Shown: positions 39,716 to 53,550, counted from the first letter of the stretch. The stretch is 64,000 nucleotides of DNA from Staphylococcus chromogenes (GCF_029024625.1 NZ_CP118953.1:682001-746000); one strand, 5' to 3'. The notes: generated by a model not told the origin, from the letters alone. Made by a program: numbers and translations.

Positions 39716-40954
39716 ATGTCATTTATTTCTAAGCAAGACAAAGCAGTAGCTGATGCGATTCAAAAAGAATATCACCGTCAAAATAAGCACATCGAATTGA
39801 TTGCTTCTGAAAACTTTGTATCAGAAGCAGTAATGGAAGCACAGGGCTCAGTCATGACAAATAAGTACGCTGAAGGATATCCTAATCGTCGATACTACGG
39901 AGGTTGCGTCAATGTCGATACGACAGAACAACTTGCGATTGATCGTGCGAAAAAACTCTTTAATGCAGAACATGTCAATGTGCAACCCCATTCTGGCTCG
40001 CAAGCGAATATGGCTGTATATTTAGTTGCTTTAAATCATGGCGACACTGTTTTAGGCATGAACTTAAGCCATGGAGGTCACTTAACGCATGGATCTCCAG
40101 TCAACTTTAGTGGTCAGTTTTATAACTTTGTGGAATATCAAGTGACTAAAGAGGAAGAACGCATTGATTATGAAGAGATTCGTCGCTTAGCAAAAGAAAA
40201 TAAACCGAAGCTCATTGTCGCGGGCGCATCTGCATATTCTCGTGAAATTGATTTCAAAAAATTCAAAGAAATTGCGGATGAAGTTGGCGCTAAACTTATG
40301 GTAGATATGGCGCACATCGCCGGATTAGTTGCGGCAGGATTACACCAAAATCCAGTAGAGGTTGCAGATTTTGTTACGACAACAACGCACAAAACACTAC
40401 GTGGTCCTCGTGGAGGTATGATTTTGTGTAAAGAGAAATATAAAAAAGACATAGACAAAACAATTTTCCCAGGCATTCAAGGGGGGCCATTAGAGCACGT
40501 GATCGCTGCAAAAGCTGTGGCGTTTGGAGAAGCGTTACAGCCTGATTTCAAAACGTACCAAGCACAAGTGATTAAAAATGCAAAAGTACTTGCAGAAACA
40601 TTACAAAAAAACGGTTTTCGTATTGTCTCTGGCGGTACAGACAATCATCTTGTAGCGGTAGATGTTAAAGGTTCTATTGGTATCACGGGTAAAGATGCTG
40701 AAGAAGCATTGGATCGTGTGGGTATTACATGTAATAAGAATACGATTCCATTTGACCAAGAAAAACCTTTTGTAACGAGTGGCATTCGCTTGGGCACACC
40801 TGCTGCAACAACACGCGGTTTTGATGAGGATGCGTTTGAAGAAGTCGCAAATATTATTAGCGATGTGCTCAAACATCATCAAGATAGTGACGTTATTGAA
40901 AAAGCAGAAAAGCGTGTTCAAACGTTAACTCAAAAATTCCCATTATATAACTAA
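39716..40954 (+). CDS. glyA: Serine hydroxymethyltransferase
   Basis: PLP-dependent conversion of serine and tetrahydrofolate to glycine and methylene-THF. It has [11 protein letters not shown], the PLP-contacting [14 protein letters not shown] and the Schiff-base lysine in [13 protein letters not shown]. 412 residues. The start [10 protein letters not shown] follows AAGGGAAAGAGGG; longer upstream readings overlap the previous gene. Confidence 0.97.
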   Translation: MSFISKQDKAVADAIQKEYHRQNKHIELIASENFVSEAVMEAQGSVMTNKYAEGYPNRRYYGGCVNVDTTEQLAIDRAKKLFNAEHVNVQPHSGSQANMAVYLVALNHGDTVLGMNLSHGGHLTHGSPVNFSGQFYNFVEYQVTKEEERIDYEEIRRLAKENKPKLIVAGASAYSREIDFKKFKEIADEVGAKLMVDMAHIAGLVAAGLHQNPVEVADFVTTTTHKTLRGPRGGMILCKEKYKKDIDKTIFPGIQGGPLEHVIAAKAVAFGEALQPDFKTYQAQVIKNAKVLAETLQKNGFRIVSGGTDNHLVAVDVKGSIGITGKDAEEALDRVGITCNKNTIPFDQEKPFVTSGIRLGTPAATTRGFDEDAFEEVANIISDVLKHHQDSDVIEKAEKRVQTLTQKFPLYN

Positions 40955-40976
40955 TGATATTGGAGGCAAAAAAACA

Positions 40977-41606
40977 ATGGGTAAAGTACATGTATTTGAT
41001 CATCCATTAATTCAACATAAGTTAAGTTATATTCGTGACGTCAATACGGGGACGAAAGCTTTTCGTGAGCTTGTTGATGAAGTAGGAATGTTGATGGCCT
41101 ACGAGGTGACACGTAACTTAGAATTGCAAGAAGTCGAAATTGAAACACCAGTTACAAAAGCGAAAGCCAAACGTTTATCTGGTAAAAAATTAGCTTTTGT
41201 TCCAATTCTTCGTGCAGGGTTAGGCATGACACAAGGTATTTTAAATCTAGTGCCTGCTGCGCGTATCGGCCATGTTGGATTATATAGAGATCCTGAAACT
41301 TTAGAAGCCGTAGAATATTTTGTGAAGTTACCACAAGATATCGAGGAACGTGAAATTATCGTAGTAGATCCTATGTTAGCGACTGGAGCATCAGCGATTG
41401 AAGCGATTACTTCATTGAAAAAACGTGGCGCAAAGCACATTCGTTTTATGTGTTTAATTGCCGCACCTGAAGGCGTTCAGAAACTTCAAGAAGCACACGA
41501 AGATGTAGATATTTTTATTGCTGCACTTGATGAAAAACTTGATGAAAACGCCTATATCATCCCAGGCTTAGGGGATGCTGGTGACCGTTTATTTGGTACA
41601 AAATAA
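40977..41606 (+). CDS. upp: Uracil phosphoribosyltransferase
   Basis: Salvages uracil to UMP with PRPP. The PRPP-binding motif is [11 protein letters not shown], the flexible-loop region is [13 protein letters not shown], and the uracil-binding end is [12 protein letters not shown]. 209 residues. GGAGGC lies upstream of the ATG, 22 bases after glyA. Confidence 0.97.
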   Translation: MGKVHVFDHPLIQHKLSYIRDVNTGTKAFRELVDEVGMLMAYEVTRNLELQEVEIETPVTKAKAKRLSGKKLAFVPILRAGLGMTQGILNLVPAARIGHVGLYRDPETLEAVEYFVKLPQDIEEREIIVVDPMLATGASAIEAITSLKKRGAKHIRFMCLIAAPEGVQKLQEAHEDVDIFIAALDEKLDENAYIIPGLGDAGDRLFGTK

Positions 41607-41633
41607 TTGTCTTAATTAAGGAGCGCTTATTTG

Positions 41634-42773
41634 ATGAAACGAATTATGACGATATTTGGTACGCGTCCTGAAGCGATTAAAATGGCGCCACTTGTTCTTC
41701 AGTTAAAAAAAGAAGAGCAATTAGAGCCTGTCGTTGTCGTGACGGCGCAACACCGAGAAATGCTAGATTCTGTATTAGAAACCTTTAATATACAACCAGA
41801 TTATGACTTAAATGTAATGAAACCTGGACAAACATTATCCCAAGTCACATCACGTGTTTTAACAGGACTTGAAGATATTATTAAAGAAGTACAACCCGAT
41901 ATGATTTTAGTACACGGTGATACAACAACAACTTTTGCAGGGAGTTTAGCAGCATTTTATAACGAGATCAGTATTGGTCATGTTGAAGCTGGACTGAGAA
42001 CTTGGAATAAATATTCTCCATTTCCTGAAGAGATGAATCGTCAAATGACTGGTATCATGGCAGATTTACACTTTGCACCAACAGAACAAGCGGAAAAGAA
42101 TTTATTAAACGAAAATAAAGACCCACAATCAGTAGTCGTAACGGGTAATACCGCAATTGATGCAATGCACACGACAATCGACCAAGATTATCAATCAGAA
42201 ATTATTCAACGTCATCAAGATAAACGCATCATTCTTTTAACTTCACACAGACGTGAAAATATTGGGCAACCGATGGAAAATATTTTTAAAGCAGCGAGAC
42301 GTATTGTGGAAGAGATCGAAGATGCTGTTATTGTGTATCCAATGCACAAAAACCCTAAAGTAAGAGACATTGCACGTCAATATTTGAGTGATCATGATCG
42401 CATTGAATTGATTGAACCACTTGAAGTTGTGGATTTTCATAATTTTGCACATCAATCATATTTGATTTTAACTGATTCTGGAGGGGTTCAAGAAGAAGCG
42501 CCTTCATTAGGAAAACCTGTTTTAGTGTTACGAGACACGACAGAACGTCCTGAAGGTGTAGAAGCGGGTACATTAAAACTTGCAGGAACCGAAGAAGAAG
42601 ACGTTTATCGTCTCACGAAAGAGCTATTAACAGACAAAGAATTATATCAAAGTATGAGTATAGCGCAAAACCCTTATGGCGATGGACATGCATCTGAAAG
42701 AATTTGCAACCATATTCGACGTTATTTTGGTTTAACACAAACAAAACCGGAATCATTTAAACCGGAAGCATAG
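41634..42773 (+). CDS. mnaA: UDP-N-acetylglucosamine 2-epimerase (non-hydrolysing)
   Basis: Converts UDP-GlcNAc to UDP-ManNAc for wall teichoic acid and capsule precursors. Motifs are FGTRPEAIKMAPL at the N terminus, HVEAGLRTWNKYSPFPEEMNR near residue 115 and DSGGVQEEAPSLGKPVLVLRDTTERPE. The family start MKRIM is reached from the ATG at 41634, with AAGGAG 10 bases before; a TTG one codon earlier is possible. 379 residues. Last gene before the ATP synthase operon. Confidence 0.95.
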   Translation: MKRIMTIFGTRPEAIKMAPLVLQLKKEEQLEPVVVVTAQHREMLDSVLETFNIQPDYDLNVMKPGQTLSQVTSRVLTGLEDIIKEVQPDMILVHGDTTTTFAGSLAAFYNEISIGHVEAGLRTWNKYSPFPEEMNRQMTGIMADLHFAPTEQAEKNLLNENKDPQSVVVTGNTAIDAMHTTIDQDYQSEIIQRHQDKRIILLTSHRRENIGQPMENIFKAARRIVEEIEDAVIVYPMHKNPKVRDIARQYLSDHDRIELIEPLEVVDFHNFAHQSYLILTDSGGVQEEAPSLGKPVLVLRDTTERPEGVEAGTLKLAGTEEEDVYRLTKELLTDKELYQSMSIAQNPYGDGHASERICNHIRRYFGLTQTKPESFKPEA

Positions 42774-42785
42774 TGGCAAACTAAA

Positions 42786-42869
42786 TGTGTCAATTTTGTG
42801 ACTATTTGTGACTTTAAATGAAGTCCTCTTAAATGCATAATTGACACACTTTTGCCCCTATATTATCAT
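42786..42869 (+). promoter_or_regulatory. atp operon promoter region with dyad and direct repeats
   Basis: TTGACA (42841-42846) and TATCAT (42864-42869) with a 17-bp spacer form a likely promoter. TGTGTCAATT at 42786 is the exact inverted complement of AATTGACACA at 42839, so the right arm covers the -35. Two direct copies of TTTGTGACT lie between them at 42795 and 42805. No regulator is assigned. Confidence 0.55.
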
Positions 42870-42930
42870 GAAAGTTGTATGCATGGAACGGCTTTCATAA
42901 ATGTTCCTAAAAGTGGAAAAGGGGTTCATT

Positions 42931-43296
42931 ATGGTACGTTTACTAAAGTGTACACAGCCGTTTTTGACATATTATTGTTGCCTCTGGGTGGGCCTCATTA
43001 TGCTTTATATTTGGATACATCATGCTTTTGTTCTTGGATTGATTGTAGGTATGGTAGCATCTACGCTTAACACGCTTATTTTTGAACTTTATTTATATCG
43101 CGCTCAGTCGATAAATGTAGGTTCACTTTCAACGGGCGGAAGTTGGCGTTTTTTAAATGCGATACTTGCTTGTTTAATATGGGGCTTTTTCCAGGAACAG
43201 ATACATATTTTAGGTGTATTGATAGGGCTAATGGTTTCTTATGTTTTTATAGTTTTTCGTCCGTTACTCAAGCCGGACACACGTAACTCTAATTGA
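42931..43296 (+). CDS. atpI: ATP synthase protein I
   Basis: A 121-residue membrane protein with four hydrophobic segments at the head of the atp operon. AtpI is thought to help assembly of the c-ring; its sequence is poorly conserved and identification rests on position, size and topology. The ATG follows AAAAGGGG; an in-frame ATG ten codons upstream lacks a site. Confidence 0.82.
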   Translation: MVRLLKCTQPFLTYYCCLWVGLIMLYIWIHHAFVLGLIVGMVASTLNTLIFELYLYRAQSINVGSLSTGGSWRFLNAILACLIWGFFQEQIHILGVLIGLMVSYVFIVFRPLLKPDTRNSN

Positions 43297-43306
43297 AAAG
43301 AGGTGA

Positions 43307-44035
<729 letters not shown>

Positions 44036-44056
44036 AAATAAAAAAATCACATTTAA

Positions 44057-44290
<234 letters not shown>

Positions 44291-44552
44291 ACGATTCGTA
44301 TTGATAACTTATCACGACATTTTCCAATAAGCACAAAAGTAAGAATTTTATTGAGTCCGGGCGGAGACATGGTTAACGTGCTCGCCCCAAATTTATAATG
44401 ATAAAAAATGGAAACTGATGATTAAGTATAGTGGTGATCAACGTCAACACTAAAAATCATCCGTGCCGGGGTGGGATTTGAGAAACAATTACTCCCACTC
44501 CCATTCATTTTATAGTTTCGTGATGAAATGATTGAAAGGAGTGTACAGCAAA
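44291..44552 (+). other. Structured intergenic region inside atp operon
   Basis: A 262-base gap between atpE and atpF in an otherwise tight operon. It holds two hairpins: GGGCG-AG/CTCGCCC (44359-44387) and a 9-bp stem GGGGTGGGA/TCCCACTCC (44468-44501). Neither is followed by a T-run, so they may affect mRNA processing or stability rather than termination. No gene is seen. Confidence 0.6.
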
Positions 44553-45071
44553 TTGACAACCAACATGTTTACCTTTGCAGCTAGTGCGGGTGGCGTAAAT
44601 ATTGGTGACATCATTGTTACAATTTTAACGTTTGTCATCTTACTTTTCCTACTTAAAAAGTTTGCATGGGGACCACTTAAAAAGGTTATGGACGATCGTG
44701 AGCGTTCAATCAATCAAGATATTGATGATGCAGAACGTGCAAAAATGAATGCACAACGTCTAGAAGAAGAAAATCGAAAAACTTTAAAAGAAACACAAGA
44801 TCAAGTACACAAAATGCTTGAGGAAGCCAAAGTACAAGCACAACGCCAACAAGAAGAAATTATCCATGAAGCGAATCAACGTGCGAACGGTATGTTAGAA
44901 ACGGCGCAAAGTGAAATCAAGAGTGAAAAAGAACGTGCATTAGCTGAAATTAATAATCAAGTCTCTGAACTTTCTGTATTAATTGCATCAAAAGTGTTAC
45001 GTAAAGAAATTTCTGAACAAGACCAAAAAGACCTTATTGAAAAGTACATTAAAGAGGTAGGGGATAAATAA
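44553..45071 (+). CDS. atpF: ATP synthase subunit b (Fo stalk)
   Basis: Peripheral stalk subunit: one N-terminal membrane helix ([16 protein letters not shown]) then a long charged coiled coil. The start is taken as the TTG at 44553, preceded by AAAGGAGTG. This gives [14 protein letters not shown], matching staphylococcal AtpF; an ATG four codons later is the alternative. 172 residues. Its stop overlaps the atpH start (TAATG). Confidence 0.92.
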   Translation: MTTNMFTFAASAGGVNIGDIIVTILTFVILLFLLKKFAWGPLKKVMDDRERSINQDIDDAERAKMNAQRLEEENRKTLKETQDQVHKMLEEAKVQAQRQQEEIIHEANQRANGMLETAQSEIKSEKERALAEINNQVSELSVLIASKVLRKEISEQDQKDLIEKYIKEVGDK

Positions 45072-45610
45072 TGGCACAAGTTGCACAAAAATATGCCCAA
45101 GCACTTTTTGATGTTGCAGTTAAAGCTGAAGTCCTTACAGATATTTATCAAGATTTCACTGAAATTAACACAAGTATCCAAAGTGAAGGTTCTCGATTAC
45201 AAGTCATTGACCTTGAACCAAAGCTTACATTAGACGATAGACAAAATTTAGTCTCAAATGTATTCAAAGGTGTACATCCGTACTTGTTGAATACATTAAA
45301 AGTAATGACTGGACATCGTAACTTAGCTTTGTTAGGAGACGTGTACAAGGCATTTGAAGGTTTATATAATCATTTCCACGGTTTTGACGATGCGTACGTT
45401 GTTTCTGCGCGTCCTTTATCCGAACCAGAATTAGCACATTTAAAACATGCTTTAGTTCAACGTACAGGGTTAAAAGACCTTAATCTACATACTTCAGTCG
45501 ACGAAGCGCTTATCGGTGGCGTCAAAGTTAAAATTGGTACAAAAGTATATGATGGAACTGTACAAAACGACTTAGAGCAACTCGCAAAAAAATTCAGTAG
45601 AGCACATTAA
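45071..45610 (+). CDS. atpH: ATP synthase subunit delta
   Basis: Links the F1 alpha subunits to the b stalk. It begins with the family-typical AQVAQKYAQALFDVA and ends with IGGVKVKIGTKVYDGTVQNDLEQL. 179 residues. Start overlaps atpF by one base, indicating translational coupling. Confidence 0.95.
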   Translation: MAQVAQKYAQALFDVAVKAEVLTDIYQDFTEINTSIQSEGSRLQVIDLEPKLTLDDRQNLVSNVFKGVHPYLLNTLKVMTGHRNLALLGDVYKAFEGLYNHFHGFDDAYVVSARPLSEPELAHLKHALVQRTGLKDLNLHTSVDEALIGGVKVKIGTKVYDGTVQNDLEQLAKKFSRAH

Positions 45611-45637
45611 ATACGAGATGAAAGAGGAGTGACATAG

Positions 45638-47146
<1,509 letters not shown>

Positions 47147-47177
47147 AGCAAAATACATGAGATAAGGTGGTGAGATA

Positions 47178-48044
47178 GTGGCTTCTTTAAAAGAAATTGA
47201 TTCACGTATTAAATCAACGAAAAAGATGAAACAAATTACGAGTGCGATGAACATGGTATCCAATTCTAAACTTCGTAAGGCTGAAAAAAATACGAAGAAA
47301 TTCCGTCCTTATATGGAAAAGATGGAAGATGCTATTACAGCTATCGCAGGATCAAGTTCGTCTAGTAATCATCCGATGTTAAACGAGCGTGAAGTCAAGC
47401 GTGTGGGATACATGGTCATTACGAGTGATAGCGGATTAGCAGGTGCCTATAGCGCAAATGTTCTCAAAAAAATGATTCGTGATATTGAAAAGCGTCATCA
47501 AAGTCAGGATGAATATCGTCTTATTGTTTTAGGTAAAATAGGGATTTCATTTTTAGAAAATCGTGGCTATAAAATAGAAAACGCTTTGACTGATATTCCA
47601 GACCAACCTTCATTCAAAGCGATACAATCTATTGCGACACGTGCCGTTGATTTATTTAACGAAGAAAAAATTGACGAATTAAATGTCTACTATAGCCATT
47701 ATGTCAGTGTGATTGAAAACACACCAAAAAGTAAAAAGTTACTGCCATTATCACCTGAAGATCAATCTTTAGGACATGGTGCAATGTCATCTTATGAATT
47801 TGAGCCTGACAAAGAATCAATCTTAAAAGTATTATTGCCACAATATATTGAAAGTTTGATTTATGGCACAATTTTAGATGCCAAAGCAAGTGAGCACGCT
47901 TCACGTATGAATGCCATGAAGAATGCTTCTGATAATGCAACTGATTTGATTGATGATTTATCTTTACAATATAACCGTGCACGACAAGCAGCAATCACAC
48001 AACAAATTACTGAAATTGTTGGCGGTGCAGCAGCACTTGAATAA
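47178..48044 (+). CDS. atpG: ATP synthase subunit gamma
   Basis: Central rotor shaft of F1. N-terminal helix [22 protein letters not shown] and C-terminal helix with [21 protein letters not shown] are characteristic. Starts at GTG after AAGGTGGTGA. 288 residues. Confidence 0.97.
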   Translation: MASLKEIDSRIKSTKKMKQITSAMNMVSNSKLRKAEKNTKKFRPYMEKMEDAITAIAGSSSSSNHPMLNEREVKRVGYMVITSDSGLAGAYSANVLKKMIRDIEKRHQSQDEYRLIVLGKIGISFLENRGYKIENALTDIPDQPSFKAIQSIATRAVDLFNEEKIDELNVYYSHYVSVIENTPKSKKLLPLSPEDQSLGHGAMSSYEFEPDKESILKVLLPQYIESLIYGTILDAKASEHASRMNAMKNASDNATDLIDDLSLQYNRARQAAITQQITEIVGGAAALE

Positions 48045-48056
48045 CATTTTTTATAA

Positions 48057-49481
<1,425 letters not shown>

Positions 49482-49502
49482 TACAATTAGGAGGTATGGA
49501 TA

Positions 49503-49907
49503 ATGAATACATTAACCTTAGATATCGTCACTCCTAATGGTTCTGTTTATAAACAAGACAATGTAGAAATAGTTGTCTTACAAACAACAGCAGGCGAAAT
49601 GGGTGTGATGCATGGTCACATTCCGACGGTTGCCCCATTACGTATAGGACATATTAAAGTTAACCGCAATGGTCAATCTGATTATATAGCTGTAACTGAA
49701 GGATTTGCGGAAATACGCCAAGAAAAAGTTAATATTTTAGTCCAGTCTGCAGAATCTGCGGATGATATTGACTTAGAGCGTGCAAAATCTGCCAAACAAC
49801 GTGCGACGTTTTATCTAGATGGTGATAAAAGTGATACGGATTATAAACGTGCAGAACGCGCGTTAAAACGTGCAGAAAACCGCATCGAAGTCGCAAAATT
49901 TAAATAA
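49503..49907 (+). CDS. atpC: ATP synthase subunit epsilon
   Basis: Rotor subunit that regulates ATP hydrolysis. The N-terminal beta sandwich has DIVTPNGSVY and GEMGVMHGHIPTVAPL; the C-terminal helical pair is RAKSAKQRA and RAERALKRAENRI. 134 residues. Last gene of the atp operon, followed by a strong terminator. Confidence 0.96.
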   Translation: MNTLTLDIVTPNGSVYKQDNVEIVVLQTTAGEMGVMHGHIPTVAPLRIGHIKVNRNGQSDYIAVTEGFAEIRQEKVNILVQSAESADDIDLERAKSAKQRATFYLDGDKSDTDYKRAERALKRAENRIEVAKFK

Positions 49908-49914
49908 ACTATAA

Positions 49915-49957
49915 ACAATAACCTACTGACGTTAATCAGTAGGTTATTGTTTTTTTG
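49915..49957 (+). terminator. atp operon terminator
   Basis: AATAACCTACTGA pairs with TCAGTAGGTTATT and is followed by seven T residues. Confidence 0.9.
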
Positions 49958-50157
49958 TGAGAAAGTTCTAAGTTATTTATTATTTGAAATTGCATCAATT
50001 GTATATACAAAACTGACAAAAAGTCGTATGATATTATCTATGTGTATCTTTAAATTTAGATAAAATTTCAATGTCTATTAGGCAGATTAGATTAGGAATT
50101 CATACGCAAATCATGTAAAATTGAGTCAGATAATCTAAAAAGGAGCAATAAAATGCA

Positions 50158-50391
50158 ATGGAATATATAGGACAATTCGCAATTGTACATCTTATCATGC
50201 ATGTGCTCTGTATTTGTATTGCGTACTGGTGTTTAAATGCTGTGCGCTTAGATCAATTTTTTAAAAAAGGCTATGCACGACAAGTTCAAATTGCCATGAT
50301 ATTTGTAGCAATTTTACTGGGAACGAGTGTGAGTAACTTTATTGTTGATTTATTACAATTTTCAACTCAAATACAATACTTATTAAAATAA
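50158..50391 (+). CDS. DUF1146 (YwzB-like) small membrane protein
   Basis: A 77-residue protein with two membrane segments (VHLIMHVLCICIAYWCL and QIAMIFVAILLGTSVSNFI), the pattern of the DUF1146 family that sits between the atp operon and murA in Bacillales. AAAGGAGC is 12 bases before the ATG. A five-codon out-of-frame reading (50153-50170) begins nearer to that site and overlaps the start. Function unknown. Confidence 0.8.
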   Translation: MEYIGQFAIVHLIMHVLCICIAYWCLNAVRLDQFFKKGYARQVQIAMIFVAILLGTSVSNFIVDLLQFSTQIQYLLK

Positions 50392-50473
50392 TTGCTTTAT
50401 ATAAGTTTAAGCGTATTGCAAGAAGTTTATAATTAATTATGCAAGTGTGTAAATAGTGGAGGATGTAAATAAC

Positions 50474-51745
50474 ATGGATAAAATTATTGTAAAAGGCGGC
50501 AATACCCTCAAAGGGGAAGTACAAGTTGAAGGAGCAAAAAATGCGGTTTTACCTATTCTTACAGCGTCATTACTCGCAAGTAAAGGTAAAAGTGAGCTCT
50601 TAAATGTGCCCGCTTTAAGCGATGTTGAAACGATAAACAATGTCATCACCGTACTGAATGCTAAAGTTAAATATAATGAAAAAAAACAAGCAGTGACCGT
50701 TGATGCGTCAAAAGAGCTCAAAGAGGAAGCACCCTACGAGTATGTGAGTAAAATGCGTGCGAGTATTTTAGTGATGGGCCCTCTTTTAGCACGTCTTGGA
50801 AAAGCAAAAGTCGCTTTACCAGGGGGATGTGCAATTGGTTCTAGACCGATCGAACAACATTTAAAAGGATTTGAGGCACTTGGTGCTGAAATACACCAAG
50901 AAGCGGGATATATTTATGCCGAAAGTCCTCAAGGATTAATCGGTAATGATATCCATTTAGATTTCCCAAGTGTAGGTGCTACACAAAATATTGTAATGGC
51001 AGCTTCATTGGCAAAAGGACGTACTGTCATTGAAAATGTTGCGAGAGAACCAGAAATTGTTGATTTAGCAAACTATATTAACGAAATGGGCGGCGATGTT
51101 AAAGGCGCAGGTACAGACACGATTATTATTAATGGTGTGGAAACTTTAACAGGTGTCCAACATTCCATTATTCCAGACAGAATTGAAGCAGGTACATTCA
51201 TGATTGCAGCAGCGATAACGAGAGGGGACGTCCTCGTAAAAGGGGCTATCCAAGAACATATGACGAGTCTTGTCTATAAATTAGAAGAAATGGGAGTAGA
51301 ACTTGAATATAAAGAAGAAGGTATTCGAGTGACGGCCCCTGAAAAACTCAACCCTGTTGATATTAAAACTTTACCTCATCCTGGTTTTCCGACTGATATG
51401 CAATCACAAATGATGGCATTATTATTAACTGCGGAAGGACATAAAGTCATCACAGAGACTGTGTTCGAAAACCGTTTTATGCATGTAGGTGAGTTTAAAC
51501 GTATGAACGCGAAAATTTCAGTAGAAGGACGTAGTGCTAAAATCGAAGGGAAAAGCGAGCTTCAAGGTGCACAAGTGAAGGCCACTGATTTACGTGCAGC
51601 AGCTGCATTAATTTTAGCAGGATTAGTTGCTGAGGGAGAGACTACAGTGACTGAGTTGCAACATTTAGACCGTGGATATGTTAACTTCCATGGTAAACTC
51701 AAAGATTTAGGCGCAGATATTAAACGTATTCATGCAAAAAAATAA
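50474..51745 (+). CDS. murA: UDP-GlcNAc 1-carboxyvinyltransferase, primary copy
   Basis: First committed step of peptidoglycan synthesis. The catalytic Cys is in [22 protein letters not shown]-type N terminus ([13 protein letters not shown]) and [11 protein letters not shown] are typical. 423 residues. The start MDKIIVKGG is preceded by GTGGAGGATG; an in-frame GTG six codons upstream is rejected. Overlaps the EpuA-like gene by 14 bases and is the paralogue of the copy at 29589. Confidence 0.95.
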   Translation: MDKIIVKGGNTLKGEVQVEGAKNAVLPILTASLLASKGKSELLNVPALSDVETINNVITVLNAKVKYNEKKQAVTVDASKELKEEAPYEYVSKMRASILVMGPLLARLGKAKVALPGGCAIGSRPIEQHLKGFEALGAEIHQEAGYIYAESPQGLIGNDIHLDFPSVGATQNIVMAASLAKGRTVIENVAREPEIVDLANYINEMGGDVKGAGTDTIIINGVETLTGVQHSIIPDRIEAGTFMIAAAITRGDVLVKGAIQEHMTSLVYKLEEMGVELEYKEEGIRVTAPEKLNPVDIKTLPHPGFPTDMQSQMMALLLTAEGHKVITETVFENRFMHVGEFKRMNAKISVEGRSAKIEGKSELQGAQVKATDLRAAAALILAGLVAEGETTVTELQHLDRGYVNFHGKLKDLGADIKRIHAKK

Positions 51746-51935
51746 GCCTTTAAAACTATGGCATTGGTTGCAACAATCCGTAAGTGTTCAGTTAACATTA
51801 TTTATAATCGTAGCGGGTCTATGCTTTATTATTGGTTTAATGACAGGTTTTTTAATTAATCATGACAATCTATTAAATGCGTTAAATCCTAAATTTTGGG
51901 AACATTTTAAAGAAATAATTGGAGGCAGTTCATAA
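51732..51935 (+). CDS. EpuA-like small membrane protein
   Basis: A 67-residue protein: a basic N terminus with aromatic residues, one membrane segment ([22 protein letters not shown]) and a short tail ending [15 protein letters not shown]. This matches the EpuA family (often mislabelled RNA polymerase subunit beta), commonly found after murA. It overlaps murA by 14 bases and fabZ by one base (TAATG), so the three are probably co-translated. Function not established. Confidence 0.78.
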   Translation: MQKNKPLKLWHWLQQSVSVQLTLFIIVAGLCFIIGLMTGFLINHDNLLNALNPKFWEHFKEIIGGSS

Positions 51936-52375
51936 TGGAAACTATTTTCAACTACAATGAAATCAAACAAATTATTCCACACCGTCAACCATTTTTGCTT
52001 ATTGATAAAGTGGTTGAGTATGAACCTGGACAACGTTGTGTCGGAATCAAACAAGTCTCAGGCAATGAGCCTTTCTTCCAAGGGCATTTTCCAGATTATG
52101 CGGTGATGCCGGGTGTCTTAATCACAGAAGCTTTAGCGCAAACTGGTGCCGTTGCCATGCTCAATAGTGAAGAAAATAAAGGCAAACTGGCGTTATTTGC
52201 TGGTATTGATAAGTGTCGTTTTAAAAAACAAGTGGTACCAGGAGACACTTTAAAATTAGAGGTCGAAATTACAAAAATAAAAGGTCCAATAGGTAAAGGG
52301 AATGCAAAAGCAACAGTTGATGGTCAAGTGGCATGTCAATGTGAACTTACTTTTGCTTTGCAAGATCCACAATAA
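51935..52375 (+). CDS. fabZ: 3-hydroxyacyl-ACP dehydratase
   Basis: Dehydration step of fatty acid elongation. The hot-dog fold carries [11 protein letters not shown], the catalytic His in [12 protein letters not shown] and the catalytic Glu in [12 protein letters not shown]. 146 residues. Start overlaps the previous stop by one base; GGAGGC is upstream. Confidence 0.96.
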   Translation: METIFNYNEIKQIIPHRQPFLLIDKVVEYEPGQRCVGIKQVSGNEPFFQGHFPDYAVMPGVLITEALAQTGAVAMLNSEENKGKLALFAGIDKCRFKKQVVPGDTLKLEVEITKIKGPIGKGNAKATVDGQVACQCELTFALQDPQ

Positions 52376-52408
52376 AAAAAGTTGAGCATCGTTTGCTCAA
52401 CTTTTTTT
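52374..52408. terminator. Bidirectional terminator fabZ/YwpF-like gene
   Basis: AAAAGTTGAGCA pairs with TGCTCAACTTTT, with A and T runs on either side. Confidence 0.88.
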
Positions 52409-52847
52409 ATTCTTCATTTCGTTCGTCTTTTAAACGCGGTTTAGATTGCATCATGCGATTAAATGTTTTAATCAGCTCTTCTCCTTGAAGGCCTTCTCCA
52501 ACTAATTGTTCTAATAAATTCTCGGCATAGACTTGTCTTAAAGTATAAATGTGACATTCGAAAACGATTGAAATAGTTTCTTTCAGTGGGGTAATATGCT
52601 TAATAGTTGCATCAAAAAGCGCAGGATCATTTGATGGTCTTGTAATAACGACGCGAATATCTAGTAAAGTTTCGTTTTCCATGAAAGATTGCATTTCTTC
52701 TAAATGAATATCAGAAATGACGATTTCCAAAAGCCAACCCGTCCCGCTATTTTCTTTATTAATTATGACACCATCTTTTAGTTCATACTCTGTTACAGTC
52801 CCATTTTCAGAAACGATTTGAAATCGTACCGCTTTAAATGTTTTCAC
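52407..52847 (-). CDS. YwpF-like protein
   Basis: A 146-residue soluble protein beginning MKTFKAVRFQIVSENG, with the YwpF-family layout of an N-terminal beta-rich half and a helical end (LLEQLVGEGLQGEELIKTFNRMM). Conserved in Bacillales next to fabZ and ssb; no known function. Preceded by AGGGGGAT on the minus strand. Confidence 0.78.
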   Translation of the reverse strand: MKTFKAVRFQIVSENGTVTEYELKDGVIINKENSGTGWLLEIVISDIHLEEMQSFMENETLLDIRVVITRPSNDPALFDATIKHITPLKETISIVFECHIYTLRQVYAENLLEQLVGEGLQGEELIKTFNRMMQSKPRLKDERNEE

Positions 52848-53045
52848 TAGACGATCCCCCTAAAAAACTTTCTCAAGTTTACGAAAAATGTTTAATTAAC
52901 TCCCATTATACCGTAATTCGTAAAAAATTTCTTAAAAGACCTAAAAAAATGAAGAACTCAACCCTCTCTTTTATGCTTTTTCGTGACTTGTCATTTATTT
53001 AGCTCAGCATGTAATATAAAGTCACCCAGAAGGGAGGTGCCATTA

Positions 53046-53354
53046 ATAAATCAATTTCAAGTGACAGGGACGATTTCAAAGCCACCCCATTATTTTGACG
53101 CATCTGAGACGCCGTTTATTACATTTTCAATTAAAGTAAAAAGGAACTATCACAGCAAAAATGACAAACCGATTTATGATTTTCTTAGTTGTAAAGCATT
53201 TGGAGCAACGGCCACGTATATACATGAAACTTGTAAAGAGGAAGACCACGTGGCGATTACAGGACAGATTCAAACGCGACGGTTTGAATATCAAGGCGAG
53301 AGACGCTATGCTACAGAACTCGTGGTCTTCCAGTTAGAAAACTTTCCATTATAG
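53046..53354 (+). CDS. Single-stranded DNA-binding protein paralogue (SsbB/YwpH-like), non-canonical start
   Basis: OB-fold protein of about 102 residues: NQFQVTGTISKPP, FITFSIKVKRNY, YDFLSCKAFGATATYI, VAITGQIQTRRFEYQGERRYATELVV. It lacks the acidic C-terminal tip of full-length SSB, as in SsbB. A very strong Shine-Dalgarno (AGAAGGGAGGTG, 53028-53039) is followed at the ideal distance by ATA, not ATG, GTG or TTG. In-frame GTG codons exist at 53037 (inside that site) and 52983 (no site). I infer initiation at ATA 53046, or an altered start. Confidence 0.75.
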   Translation: MNQFQVTGTISKPPHYFDASETPFITFSIKVKRNYHSKNDKPIYDFLSCKAFGATATYIHETCKEEDHVAITGQIQTRRFEYQGERRYATELVVFQLENFPL

Positions 53355-53550
53355 ACGTTTTTTAAGAAACCCAGTAATAGCCAATCCATACCCAATTAGA
53401 ATATCCACCTGTGTTTATCCCAAAATCGTTTCAACGAACAATTCCAAACAAATATCATTATGGTCTTCAATATTTCTCATTTATTTCATCTTTTATTTTA
53501 CATTTACTCCCATTAAAATTGCAGTATTTACAATTGCTCCATATTTCAAA
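53355..53550. other. Non-coding stretch after ssb paralogue
   Basis: AT-rich, many stops in all frames, no gene seen. TTTACAATTG at 53527-53536 is repeated inverted at 53628-53637, flanking the hairpin between them. Confidence 0.5.

Noticed and set aside
42852-43070. 72-residue reading overlapping atpI in another frame
   Set aside because: The atpI frame has the ribosome-binding site, size and four-helix pattern expected; the alternative starts next to the -10 region.
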